A stretch of DNA of 32,422 nt from Carnobacterium_A sp036639135. Its GTDB lineage: Bacteria; Bacillota; Bacilli; Lactobacillales; Carnobacteriaceae. Under the pieces are notes generated by a model. That model searched no databases. It had not been told where the DNA came from and worked only from the letters and a program-made list of their open reading frames with translations. The position numbers and the translations under genes were made by a program. The stretch's first letter is position 1, and each line of letters starts with the position of its first letter. Of the stretch, positions 16,779-25,025 are shown in pieces. The stretch lies in contig JAVWJE010000011.1 of the NCBI GenBank assembly GCA_036639135.1, forward strand, positions 1 through 32,422. Reading direction: 5' to 3'.

Positions 16779-17786
16779 TTAAGGATATAAATGATACCGT
16801 CTTATTTTTTCATCTTCAATGAGTTTCTTGATACTCATTTCCATTGTATGCATCCCTTGATCAACAGATGTTTGTAGTACATTAGGAATTTGATGCATTT
16901 TTTCAGCTCGTATCAAATTTTTAATTGCTGGATTATTAATTAACATTTCAGTTGCTGCCACACGACCATCACCCTTTTTATTCGGAAACAATCGCTGCGA
17001 CATAATGCCTAAGAGAACATTGGCTAGCATCAAGCGGATTTGTTCTCGTTGTCCTCCTGGGAAAACATCGATCATTCGTTCAATGCTTCCAGCCGCATCT
17101 GAAGTATGCAATGTTCCAAGAACCAAATGTCCCGTTTCAGAAGCCGTTATGGCGGTGGAAATCGTATCCATGTCTCGTAATTCCCCTACTAAAATAATAT
17201 CGGGATCTTGACGCAAACTTGCACGGAGACCATTTTTGAATGAGACGGTATCTGATCCTACTTCTCTTTGTTCAATGATGGATTGTTTATGCTCATGCAA
17301 ATATTCGATAGGATCTTCCAATGTGATGATATGTCGATTCAACGTTTGGTTGACGTAATCGATTAACGCTGCCAGAGACGTACTTTTCCCGCTACCAGTA
17401 GGACCTGTTACCAAAAATAAGCCATACGGTTGTTGCACCAATTTTTTGGTGATATCAGGTAAACCCAAACTTTCCACACTGGGAATTTCTTTTGAAATGA
17501 TTCTAAAAGCAAGCGAAAGAGCATTACGTTGGTAGAACACATTTACACGAAAACGGACGACATCAGCGATACCATAAGAGAAATCAATATCCCGTTTTTG
17601 TTTAAGTGCCTCCCACATATCTTGACTAAGAATGGTTTTAGCAAACTTTTTTGTATCTTCAAACGTGAGGTAAGCTTGTTTTTGAGGAATTAACTTTCCA
17701 TCAATCCGAAATACTGGTGCAGATCCTACAACAAGGTGAATATCAGAAGCTTTTTTTTCATAAGCAGCTATTAATATTGTATCCAA
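16779..17786 (-). CDS. pilT: Type IV pilus retraction ATPase PilT
   Basis: Cytoplasmic hexameric ATPase that powers pilus retraction. Near full length (335 residues; family about 345). It has the PilT N-terminal motif ASDIHLVVG, Walker A GPTGSGKS (128-135), Asp-box and Walker B VGELRD, the His-box GTLHTSDAAGSI, and the retraction hallmark IRAEKMHQIPN followed by QTSVDQGMHTME. Start: no ATG or GTG is available. The in-frame upstream codons run TAG GAG GCG GAA ATA ATA GAA CAA TTG; TTG at 17786 lies 17 bases after AGGAGG, while two ATA codons lie 5 and 8 bases after it. Lies between pilB and pilC in one operon. Confidence 0.92.
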   Translation of the reverse strand: MDTILIAAYEKKASDIHLVVGSAPVFRIDGKLIPQKQAYLTFEDTKKFAKTILSQDMWEALKQKRDIDFSYGIADVVRFRVNVFYQRNALSLAFRIISKEIPSVESLGLPDITKKLVQQPYGLFLVTGPTGSGKSTSLAALIDYVNQTLNRHIITLEDPIEYLHEHKQSIIEQREVGSDTVSFKNGLRASLRQDPDIILVGELRDMDTISTAITASETGHLVLGTLHTSDAAGSIERMIDVFPGGQREQIRLMLANVLLGIMSQRLFPNKKGDGRVAATEMLINNPAIKNLIRAEKMHQIPNVLQTSVDQGMHTMEMSIKKLIEDEKIRRYHLYP

Positions 17787-17807
17787 TTGTTCTATTATTT
17801 CCGCCTC

Positions 17808-19433
17808 CTATTCATTAGTCGAAGCAACCCGCAAAACTTCCTCTAGCGTTGTTTTTCCTGCTTTTACTTTTATCAATCCATCGTCAATTAAAAAACGAAC
17901 ACCTTGTTGTTTGATGTGTTGTTTGATTTCTTGGATAGACGTTTTATTCAACATTAATTCTTTTATTTCTTCTGTAATAACAATTAATTCGTGAATCGCC
18001 ATCCGCCCACGATAACCGGTATGACGGCAAGCATCACAACCTTTCGCGAACGTAATCGTGTCGATTGTTTGATTGCGTTTTTCGAAAATTTCTTTTTCAA
18101 CGGGTGTCGCTTTTCTTGTTTCAGCACAATCTTTACAAATTGTTTTAACAAGACGTTGTGCAACAACACCACTTATAGCAGATACAATCAAATAAGATTC
18201 GATTCCCATATCTAATAAGCGAGGAATGGTCTCAATTGCACTGTTAGTATGGAGCGTACTAAATACTAAATGACCAGTTAAAGCCGCACGGACACTATTT
18301 TCAGCTGTTTCTTTATCTCTTATTTCTCCAACCATGATGATATTTGTATCTTGACGCAAAAAGGAACGTAAGCCTTGTGCAAAGGTCAACCCAATCTGTG
18401 TATTGACTTGAACTTGGTTGATCCCTTCAAGTTGGTATTCAACTGGATCTTCGATGGTGATAATATTACTTTCTGGATGATTCAGTTCATTAATAGAGCC
18501 ATACAGAGTAGATGTTTTCCCAGAACCTGTTGGACCGGTTAGTAAAATTAGTCCTGCTGGTTGAGCTATTAACTTCTGGTATTCAACTAATATATCCTGT
18601 TCTAAGCCAATATCCTCTACTTTTCTGAACATGTTAGAGATATCTAGGATCCGTAGCACAATTTTCTCTCCAAAAATAGTCGGCAAAGTGGACACTCGCA
18701 AATTGACTCTTTTACCCAAAACATGTGTACTGATCCGACCATCTTGGGGCAGGCGATTCTCGGTAACATCCAGTCCAGCTATAATTTTGATGCGAGCAAC
18801 CAAAGAGTTCATTAAACTTTTTGGCAAAGGACGTTCATTATGAAGTAGACCGTCTACGCGGTATCTAACGGCCACATGGTGTTCCGTTTGATCCAAATGA
18901 ATATCTGATGCACGTAACGAGACACCTGTTTCTAATAATTGGTTAAAAATTCTTACTGCAGGTGCGTCTTCCCCTTCGATGTAGTCAATATTTACTTCTT
19001 TTGAGTCGTATAAGCGGTTGATGGTTTGCAACAAATCATCTTGTGTCGCTATCACGGGTTGAACAACATACCCAGTAGAAAATTCTAGTTCTTCTATAGC
19101 ATAGAAATCTAAAGGATCATTCATCGCTACAATCAAACGTGTATTCACTTTTTTAATCGGAAGCAATAATTTCGAACGCGCAAAATCTTTTGTTACTAAC
19201 TCCAATACAGAAAGATCGATCGGATATTGATACAAAGATACACTTTCAAGTTTCAACTTAATTTCTAATGCATCCAATAGTTGCTTCTCGGTGATATAAC
19301 CTTGATCAACCAATAAATCTCCCAATTTTTGGTCTTGCTTTTTCAAACTAAGCGCTTCTACAATCTGTAGTTCTGTTACAAGACCGGCTTCTTTCAATAA
19401 ATCTCCTAATTTTTTCTTCTCAAAATCTGCCAC
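17808..19433 (-). CDS. pilB: Type IV pilus extension ATPase PilB
   Basis: Cytoplasmic assembly ATPase of type IV pili, 541 residues. An N-terminal T2SSE_N (MshEN-like) domain begins KKLGDLLKEAGL and repeats as QKLGDLLVDQGYITEKQLLDAL. Then come Walker A GPTGSGKT (300-307), Asp-box, Walker B VGEIRD (369-373) and the His-box STLHTNSAIET. A zinc-binding tetracysteine is formed by CKDC (433-436) and CDAC (466-469). Full length for PilB and clearly larger than ComGA, so this is a T4P and not a competence-pseudopilus motor. Start is GTG at 19433 after AAAGGTGAGAGAAT. Begins 17 bases after the PilX-like gene stop; pilT follows after 21 bases. Confidence 0.93.
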   Translation of the reverse strand: MADFEKKKLGDLLKEAGLVTELQIVEALSLKKQDQKLGDLLVDQGYITEKQLLDALEIKLKLESVSLYQYPIDLSVLELVTKDFARSKLLLPIKKVNTRLIVAMNDPLDFYAIEELEFSTGYVVQPVIATQDDLLQTINRLYDSKEVNIDYIEGEDAPAVRIFNQLLETGVSLRASDIHLDQTEHHVAVRYRVDGLLHNERPLPKSLMNSLVARIKIIAGLDVTENRLPQDGRISTHVLGKRVNLRVSTLPTIFGEKIVLRILDISNMFRKVEDIGLEQDILVEYQKLIAQPAGLILLTGPTGSGKTSTLYGSINELNHPESNIITIEDPVEYQLEGINQVQVNTQIGLTFAQGLRSFLRQDTNIIMVGEIRDKETAENSVRAALTGHLVFSTLHTNSAIETIPRLLDMGIESYLIVSAISGVVAQRLVKTICKDCAETRKATPVEKEIFEKRNQTIDTITFAKGCDACRHTGYRGRMAIHELIVITEEIKELMLNKTSIQEIKQHIKQQGVRFLIDDGLIKVKAGKTTLEEVLRVASTNE

Positions 19434-19450
19434 ATTCTCTCACCTTTCTG

Positions 19451-20941
19451 CTAATCTTCTATGATTGTTCCTGAATTTATAATGTCTTCTGGTTTAGGAT
19501 CACTAGTCGTTCCTGATGAGCCGAAGGGAAAGCCTGTTGTGACAACAGATTTGTACTTTAGAGTCGTACTACCACCACTCATCATGAATTTATTTGCGAT
19601 AACCGTACCTTCTATATGATAGCTCCCAGTTAAGCTAACAGTTCCTTTGCGATTTGGTGCAATAAGCATCATGTTGGAAATTGTATTTTGACCAGAAAAG
19701 TTAATATTTTCTCCCCCAGCTAAAAAAACACCATTAATAGAAATACTATTTACATTCACATTGGCTTTTTTTACAAGTATGTGTGCATTTATTTTTATAT
19801 CGTTTGCCAATTGTAAATCCTTTTCTCCTAAATAAACTAATAAAATTTTTTTAAAATTTTGATTTTCTCTGAAAGAGATACCACCAGAGTTGATAGCAAA
19901 AGAATCTTTAATAACGATTGTTAACATTCCTTTTCCTTCAACTAAAACATCTCCACCTATATTCAAGTTATTCACTAAAATTGTTTTATCAGTTTCACCA
20001 GTATCAATTGAAAGTTTTGCACCGCCAAATGTTTCTAATTTCGGAATATAAATATCTGAATCTAACGTTAACTTATACTGACTCTCTTGATTGAATGTAA
20101 GATTTAAATTTCCGTTCTCATCTTGAACAGTATGAGTTCCAATTTTTTTAAAAGGTAGCTTTTCAGTTATTTTTGGTGCACGGATCTGTTCTATTACGGT
20201 TCCGTATTCTTGAAAATTTATATTCTCAATTTGAGTAGAGAGATTAGGCAGTTTATCTTTCATATAATCCGGATAATTTATTAATTTATCCGGTGTCGTT
20301 TGGTTAGAGTAGTGCAATGTTGATTCTCTAAATGAACCATAAGTTCCTATCTGAACTGAATTATTTTTTATAGACTGAATATACCCATTTCCTTCCAACG
20401 TACCACCTAATAGCTTTATTTCTTCGTTCACGTACAAGGCTGTCTTGGCAGGGATTTTCGGCATTCCGCCACCGGTATTCTTATCGACCCACTTAACCGT
20501 TAACTCTTTTGAAACCGATCTTTGCTTCCCGTCTACTTCTCCAGTGGAATAGATGGTGCTCGTTTGCGAGTCTGTCCCACTTAGTTTTTCAGTTTTAATT
20601 GTTGCAGTAGGTTTGTTACCAAATTGTGTTCCAAAATCAACCTTAGATTTTCCGTTTTTAGAGGTCAGAATCGTTGAAACGTTGCTATAAAAAGCTCCTT
20701 TAGTGGCGTTCTTATCATAAGCGTTTAATACTTCCTTTTGAATTTCTTCATACGCTGCAACGGCTCCTGCTTCTGCAACATAATAAGCGGAGGTATCGTC
20801 ACGAGTAGCATCACTCAATCGATAGCTTCCAATTGTAAGGGTTCCGATTGCAACACCTAATACAGACAATACTAGAAGCACCATTAACGTTAAAACCAGG
20901 CCACTGCCTTTTTCTTCCTCTCGGAGTTGCTTGATTCCCAT
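19451..20941 (-). CDS. Large PilX-like minor pilin or pilus-associated protein
   Basis: A 496-residue protein. The N-terminus GIKQLREEEKGSGLVLTLMV followed by a long hydrophobic helix and YYVAEAGAVAAYEEIQ matches the PilX_N pattern: a Gly before the cut site, no Glu at position 5, and the SxYYVAEAG box. The rest (about 100-496) is rich in short beta strands with repeated Ile/Val/Asn (for example TLEGNGYIQSI, ILVKKANVNVNSISINGVFL), suggesting a beta-helix or adhesin-like domain, much larger than normal minor pilins. It starts six bases after the stop of the preceding prepilin and belongs to the same operon. A pilus-tip or surface adhesion role is inferred, not shown. Confidence 0.75.
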   Translation of the reverse strand: MGIKQLREEEKGSGLVLTLMVLLVLSVLGVAIGTLTIGSYRLSDATRDDTSAYYVAEAGAVAAYEEIQKEVLNAYDKNATKGAFYSNVSTILTSKNGKSKVDFGTQFGNKPTATIKTEKLSGTDSQTSTIYSTGEVDGKQRSVSKELTVKWVDKNTGGGMPKIPAKTALYVNEEIKLLGGTLEGNGYIQSIKNNSVQIGTYGSFRESTLHYSNQTTPDKLINYPDYMKDKLPNLSTQIENINFQEYGTVIEQIRAPKITEKLPFKKIGTHTVQDENGNLNLTFNQESQYKLTLDSDIYIPKLETFGGAKLSIDTGETDKTILVNNLNIGGDVLVEGKGMLTIVIKDSFAINSGGISFRENQNFKKILLVYLGEKDLQLANDIKINAHILVKKANVNVNSISINGVFLAGGENINFSGQNTISNMMLIAPNRKGTVSLTGSYHIEGTVIANKFMMSGGSTTLKYKSVVTTGFPFGSSGTTSDPKPEDIINSGTIIED

Positions 20942-20951
20942 CCTTATTCAC

Positions 20952-21443
20952 TCACTCTCTGAAATAAATCGTCGTTTGATAGTCTTTAGATTGATTGTTT
21001 TTTTCTGCCTTACTTTTCAATATAATTTTTATGCTTTTTGTTTCCGGTTTAGCAGAGACTACAAAACTATCAACGTCTTCTGCCAGAATCTGAGCATCAT
21101 TTTTTAAAAGTTGCGTTCCTTCTTTTTTGAACGACTCACCTTTATCAATCAAGAGAGCATCCCCAGCTTCTGATACGGTTATAGAGGCATATGAATTTTT
21201 ACGAATATCTCTAGAAATAACAGAAAGCGTATAAGCATAGTCATTTGATTGGTGGGCAGAATAAGATTGTGTCAGAAACTGTTTTTGTCCAAACATATGT
21301 ACTGCTCCCGCCAATGCAAGCACAACCGAAAGCAAAGCGATACTGGCTAATAACTCTATGAGTGTCATTCCTGTTTCATCACGTAATTTAATCTTTGTTC
21401 GCTTTTGTTGCACTAAATGACAAACGGGTCTCCATTTGAGCAT
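20952..21443 (-). CDS. Type IV prepilin, PilW/minor pilin-like
   Basis: A 163-residue prepilin. The start chosen is ATG at 21443 with AAGGAGGGG about seven bases upstream, not the upstream Met inside the preceding gene. The class III signal is KLRDETGMTLIELLASIALL, with Gly at -1, Met at +1 and Glu at +5, followed by a membrane helix. A short globular part follows (SAHQSNDYAYTLSVISRDIR), typical of PilW/PilJ minor pilins. It overlaps the preceding prepilin gene by 56 bases. A prepilin peptidase would be needed for processing; none is in the window, and it may have been lost in the deletion behind pilC. Confidence 0.82.
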   Translation of the reverse strand: MLKWRPVCHLVQQKRTKIKLRDETGMTLIELLASIALLSVVLALAGAVHMFGQKQFLTQSYSAHQSNDYAYTLSVISRDIRKNSYASITVSEAGDALLIDKGESFKKEGTQLLKNDAQILAEDVDSFVVSAKPETKSIKIILKSKAEKNNQSKDYQTTIYFRE

Positions 21444-21813
21444 ACGTCTTCCCCTCCTTAGATACATTTACAGTTCCTGTATAGAGGGTTTCCTCTGGTT
21501 TTTTTAAAATGGTTGATTCAACACTAAATCCAGAAATATTTTTAGCGTTTTCAGTCTTAATCAGATTTAGGGCTTCTTCTACGGTCTTTGTCTTAGAATA
21601 ATAGGTAAGTAACTCGATAGATTCTTGTGCGATAAAAGTTGCTTCATTTACGCTATCGGTTTGCTTATTTGTTTTGGCAGATTGGATAAAAAAAGACAAA
21701 AAAGTTGTGACGATAAGAGATAAGATTAAAATAGAAGCCAATATCTCCACAAGAGTCATCCCTGTTTCTTCTGATAATATTTTTTTTATATATTTCTGAT
21801 ACCAACTTTTCAT
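21388..21813 (-). CDS. Type IV prepilin, PilV/minor pilin-like
   Basis: A 141-residue first gene of the pilus operon. The type III signal is SEETGMTLVEILASILILSL (Gly-Met cut site, Glu at +5), then a membrane helix and a short domain with TDSVNEATFIAQESIELLTYY, the conserved helix after the signal in PilV/GspI-type minor pilins. ATG after AGGAAGAAGATT. Probably a minor pilin that primes assembly with the next two proteins; a major pilin with a longer C-terminal domain is not seen in the window. The 3' end overlaps the next gene. Confidence 0.82.
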   Translation of the reverse strand: MKSWYQKYIKKILSEETGMTLVEILASILILSLIVTTFLSFFIQSAKTNKQTDSVNEATFIAQESIELLTYYSKTKTVEEALNLIKTENAKNISGFSVESTILKKPEETLYTGTVNVSKEGKTYAQMETRLSFSATKANKD

Positions 21814-22201
21814 AATCTTCTTCCTTTTTTTAAAATAGAGTTAAAATAAATATTCCTTTTTTCTATACGATCATCATTAAAGATAGTTTTTAAATGAGTA
21901 GCGATCACTCACATTCAAATTCTATTGATATTCCTTATCTTTCATCAGCCAATAGTATAAACAAATGAAAGTTACAAAAAGAAACAACTGCTTTTTCCTG
22001 TCCAATGATAAGAATGAATAGCGCAAAACAGGCGTTATCCGCTAATAAATACTATACAGTATTTAATCAAAAAAAACAGTTAAATAAAAAAATAAAATGA
22101 ACTTTAATAAACAACAAAGAAAAGGCTTACATTACTTTTGTTTTAATCCTTAAAATGGTGTTTCTAAAACTAGTAAATCATTAATAGGGACAACATTTTC
22201 T
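21814..22201. other. Leader region of the pilus operon with an inverted repeat
   Basis: Very AT-rich stretch upstream of the first prepilin. A perfect 7-bp inverted repeat AAATACT-ATAC-AGTATTT lies at 22047-22064, about 235 bases before the gene, and could be an operator. No clear -35/-10 pair and no gene were found. Confidence 0.4.
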
Positions 22202-22245
22202 TAAAAAAAAGCACAAAAAGAGAACTAGCACGAATACTAGCTCCC
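22202..22245 (-). terminator. Terminator of pepC
   Basis: On the minus strand GGGAGCTAG pairs with CTAGTTCTC (22220-22245; two G-U pairs, 8-nt loop) and is followed by T-rich sequence. It lies about 25 bases after the pepC stop. Confidence 0.8.
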
Positions 22246-22268
22246 AATTTTGTTAGTCATTTACTTGT

Positions 22269-23606
22269 TTATTTAACCATTGCTAAAGAACCCATTGGAT
22301 CCCAAGGTTCTAATTCAATAACAGGTTCATCTAATGCTTTCAACCAGTTATCTGCAACACATTTTTTGTCGACAGCTACTTGATAGGTAAACTCATCAAA
22401 CCATTTGTCGCTCATTGAGAAGATGCCTTTTTTACCAGACTTATCGCCCCAACTATTTTCAACTTTCCAAGTCAACGGTTTGCCGTCATTGTCTAAGTTC
22501 ACTCCAACTAACACCATTGCATGCGTTAATAAGCTTTCACCATAATCCAAACGTTGCGCTTTCGTCATTTTTAAGCCTTCACCAAGAGTTAAATCATACT
22601 GGTAGGTGTTTTCATCCATCACGCCAGCTTCTCTTTCAGACATTTGTCCGACATCGCAACCAAACCAAACAGGCTCTCCAGCTTTGATAGACGCAATGGC
22701 TGCATCTTTTAACACGTCAATCGGTGTATTGATGTAACGAATCGGTTGACCTTCTTTAACGGTACCTAAGTACTTAACCGTATAAGCTTTGCCATAAGGT
22801 TTGTCTTCTGTTGGAGCGTTTAATAAACTAACCAGGTTCGTTAAGTCCCAACCAACGTATTTCTTAAAGAATTCTTGTGGTGTTATATTAGCAATACGGT
22901 GGAATTCATTATCTTTATCTCGGTAATCATAGGTAAATTCTTCAGGAACTTCCCCAAGTGCTTTTACTAAAACATTATAAATAAAGTACAACATCTCTTC
23001 TTTTTTAGTTGCTAGTTCTTTTGTTGTTTCTCCATTTTTATGTGCGTCACGTAAAACACTGGCAAATTCACGTAATTTTGCGGTTAATACTTTGTTTAGA
23101 ATAGCTGTATGAGAAGAATGGAACGTTTCAGGCATCACTGATTTAGGAACAGCACCGTATTTTTCTAAAATACCAGAGAACATATCCCATTGTCCCCCGT
23201 CTTGAACAGGATCCATTAATAAGTGAGCAATGATTCTTGAATTTTGGGCTTCTTCTAGTGTATCTAAGATGCTGTCTAAGAAATAGTTGGCTTTTTCTAA
23301 TTTATCCCAAAATAAAGTATAGTTTTGAGAAAACTCAAAGGTCTCTACATTTAGTCGGTCCATTGTCCCAACACGCGCGGTATTTAAAGCCGCAAACATC
23401 CAGCAGCGTCCACTTGCTTGTTGATTGGTAATTTCGCCACGTTTTGTTTCTTGTGAGAAAGAAAACGGGTGACGTCTAAGCAAGTCATTGTCTAAAGAAG
23501 CTGTATTAATTCCAACTTTAGCAATTGCTCCTTTAATCACTTGGTTTTCACGATTTCCTTCAAATCGTGTTTTAAATTGATTTAATAGTTCTGTATTGAT
23601 TGTCAA
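22269..23606 (-). CDS. pepC: Aminopeptidase C (bleomycin hydrolase family)
   Basis: Cytoplasmic cysteine aminopeptidase of family C1B that releases N-terminal residues from peptides, part of the peptide breakdown system of lactic acid bacteria. 445 residues, the normal length. The catalytic triad is visible: Cys68 in QQASGRCWMFAALN, His362 in THAMVLVGV and Asn384 in WKVENSWG. ATG at 23606 follows GAGGAGGAGATTTTTTGACA-type sequence. It is monocistronic, with its own promoter candidate and terminator. Confidence 0.95.
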   Translation of the reverse strand: MTINTELLNQFKTRFEGNRENQVIKGAIAKVGINTASLDNDLLRRHPFSFSQETKRGEITNQQASGRCWMFAALNTARVGTMDRLNVETFEFSQNYTLFWDKLEKANYFLDSILDTLEEAQNSRIIAHLLMDPVQDGGQWDMFSGILEKYGAVPKSVMPETFHSSHTAILNKVLTAKLREFASVLRDAHKNGETTKELATKKEEMLYFIYNVLVKALGEVPEEFTYDYRDKDNEFHRIANITPQEFFKKYVGWDLTNLVSLLNAPTEDKPYGKAYTVKYLGTVKEGQPIRYINTPIDVLKDAAIASIKAGEPVWFGCDVGQMSEREAGVMDENTYQYDLTLGEGLKMTKAQRLDYGESLLTHAMVLVGVNLDNDGKPLTWKVENSWGDKSGKKGIFSMSDKWFDEFTYQVAVDKKCVADNWLKALDEPVIELEPWDPMGSLAMVK

Positions 23607-23637
23607 AAAATCTCCTCCTCATTGTTTCTTAACCTTA

Positions 23638-23666
23638 ATGTTACTCTTCTTTAACCTGTATTTCAA
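23638..23666 (-). promoter_or_regulatory. Candidate promoter of pepC
   Basis: On the minus strand TTGAAA (23666-23661) is followed 17 bases later by TAACAT (23643-23638), about 30 bases before the gene start. A reasonable sigma-A-type pair by consensus only. Confidence 0.4.
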
Positions 23667-23690
23667 TTCATTTTAGAAAACAAGTGATTT

Positions 23691-24302
23691 TTATGTTTCA
23701 GCTAATCTTTTGTGGTCAACAACTCTTTTTACTTTAGTTAATACGCCTTGTATCATAATCCCAACACTGACTCCTAAACTATCAATGCCAACATCACTTA
23801 ACATAGCTTCTCTGCCAGGCACGATGGTTTGGTGTAGTTCATCTGAAAAAGCATAACTAACACATAAGATCAGCGCTAAGATGGACGACTTCCATCCGCT
23901 GGTTCCATTGCTTTTAAAAGCAATGGTTGTTAAAAAGCCTAGAACCAAATAAATAAAGAAATGAGCATTTTTCCTGACAAAGTGATGCAAATCAACAGGA
24001 GCAAAATAACGGAGCAAAACAGTTGATAAACTATAGAAGAAAACGAGAACGAGTAAAATAATGACGCCTTTTTTTAAATCGATTTTTATTTGTTTTTGTT
24101 TGATTATCTTTATAATTGCATACCCCAATACCACACACATCAACACTTGCGAAAATTTAACAACTTGAATCGTTACATAAATCATCTCTTGGCTTAAATC
24201 AAACGATTGGCTAGCCGGTTGTGACGAAAGATAAAAGATCAGTCCCATCCAAAACAAGACCGCTGCCCAAGAAATCACTTGTTTCATTGATCGATTTAGC
24301 AT
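23691..24302 (-). CDS. VanZ-family membrane protein
   Basis: A 203-residue membrane protein with five or so hydrophobic segments and both VanZ hallmarks: FVRKNAHFFIYLVLG (about 115-129) and SDELHQTIVPGREAMLSDV near residue 155-173. VanZ homologues confer low-level teicoplanin resistance in some hosts, but most in lactic acid bacteria are of unknown function, possibly envelope-related. ATG after AAAAGGATGTGAATCA. A perfect 22-bp palindrome lies inside the gene at 23905-23926. Confidence 0.85.
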   Translation of the reverse strand: MLNRSMKQVISWAAVLFWMGLIFYLSSQPASQSFDLSQEMIYVTIQVVKFSQVLMCVVLGYAIIKIIKQKQIKIDLKKGVIILLVLVFFYSLSTVLLRYFAPVDLHHFVRKNAHFFIYLVLGFLTTIAFKSNGTSGWKSSILALILCVSYAFSDELHQTIVPGREAMLSDVGIDSLGVSVGIMIQGVLTKVKRVVDHKRLAET

Positions 24303-24429
24303 TGATTCACATCCTTTTTAATATTCTTCTTATTTTACAGGTTTTAGCTCCTAAAAGCACTAACTTCATTAAAATAATGAGAAAGTCTTCCATAAATGGC
24401 CGACTTTTTTAGTGCCTTTTGGTTTAAAG

Positions 24430-24585
24430 TTCGAAAATGGACAAGATTACGTATTTTCTTATTCCACTTGTCCAAAAGTTAAAAAAATAGACAAGTGGAT
24501 GACTTTATTTCATCAACTGGGCGGTTTTTAGTTCAAAATGGATAAGTTAAAGATTTTATAGCTAAACTTGTCCAAAATCAGCTTT
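24430..24585. repeat. Three tandem ~51-bp hairpin units (copy 2)
   Basis: Half-sites TGGACAAG (24438), TAGACAAG (24488) and TGGATAAG (24539) recur at 50-51 bp. The first and third face CTTGTCCA (24467-24474 and 24567-24574). The middle unit has lost its clear right half but can pair AGTGGATGA with CATCAACT. The layout is the same as at 12891-13028. A stretch AACGAGCACAGCGAG follows (about 24609), as a GC-richer element also follows copy 1. The rest of 24303-24694 holds no recognised gene. Confidence 0.7.
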
Positions 24586-24694
24586 TTAAGTCGGGTCAAA
24601 TAGTACAAAACGAGCACAGCGAGACTTTGAACCTTTAATTTGTTTATTTATCTCATTTCCGAAAGGCTGAAAATATGTATAAAACTCTAGCATA

Positions 24695-24734
24695 CAAAAA
24701 AGCCTTCAACACAGACGTTAAGCTGTGTTGAAGG
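24695..24734 (-). terminator. Terminator of the sigma factor-DUF1659-DUF2922 unit
   Basis: Perfect 12-bp stem CCTTCAACACAG (24703-24714) with CTGTGTTGAAGG (24723-24734); on the minus strand followed by a T-run. Confidence 0.9.
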
Positions 24735-24752
24735 TTAGTTTTAGCTTTTCGA

Positions 24753-24977
24753 TTAGATGATTTCGAAGATTTCTGTTTCTATTCGTTCTACATAGCGCGC
24801 ACCGACTACGGATGCACACAAGTCGACTCCTTCACTTTGGAACAATTTTAATGCGCTGATGGCTTCCATAGCCAACTTAGCATTTTCTGGTGTTAATGTA
24901 AGCAGCGGATCCTTCACGCTCATTGATTTTGCTTTTCCTAGACTTGTATTGAATCTTAATTCGAGTGATTTTGCCAT
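24753..24977 (-). CDS. DUF2922 family small protein
   Basis: A 74-residue protein, MAKSLELRFNTSLGKAKSMS..., recognised as the DUF2922 family by length, the LRFNTSLGK opening and the pattern of a P-x-L-T (here LLTLTPENAKLAMEAI) followed by hydrophobic strands. Function unknown; such proteins usually sit next to a DUF1659 protein, as here (48 bases apart). A strong AAAGGAGGAAACAAATA site precedes the ATG. In this window the pair follows a sigma factor gene. Confidence 0.75.
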   Translation of the reverse strand: MAKSLELRFNTSLGKAKSMSVKDPLLTLTPENAKLAMEAISALKLFQSEGVDLCASVVGARYVERIETEIFEII

Positions 24978-25025
24978 TATTTGTTTCCTCCTTTGAATTT
25001 TTATTTAGTAGGTAATGATTTATTA

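Noticed and set aside
22228..22237. ACGAATA resembling the streptococcal competence box TACGAATA
   Set aside because: It lies in the loop of the pepC terminator and is not before any gene in the right orientation.
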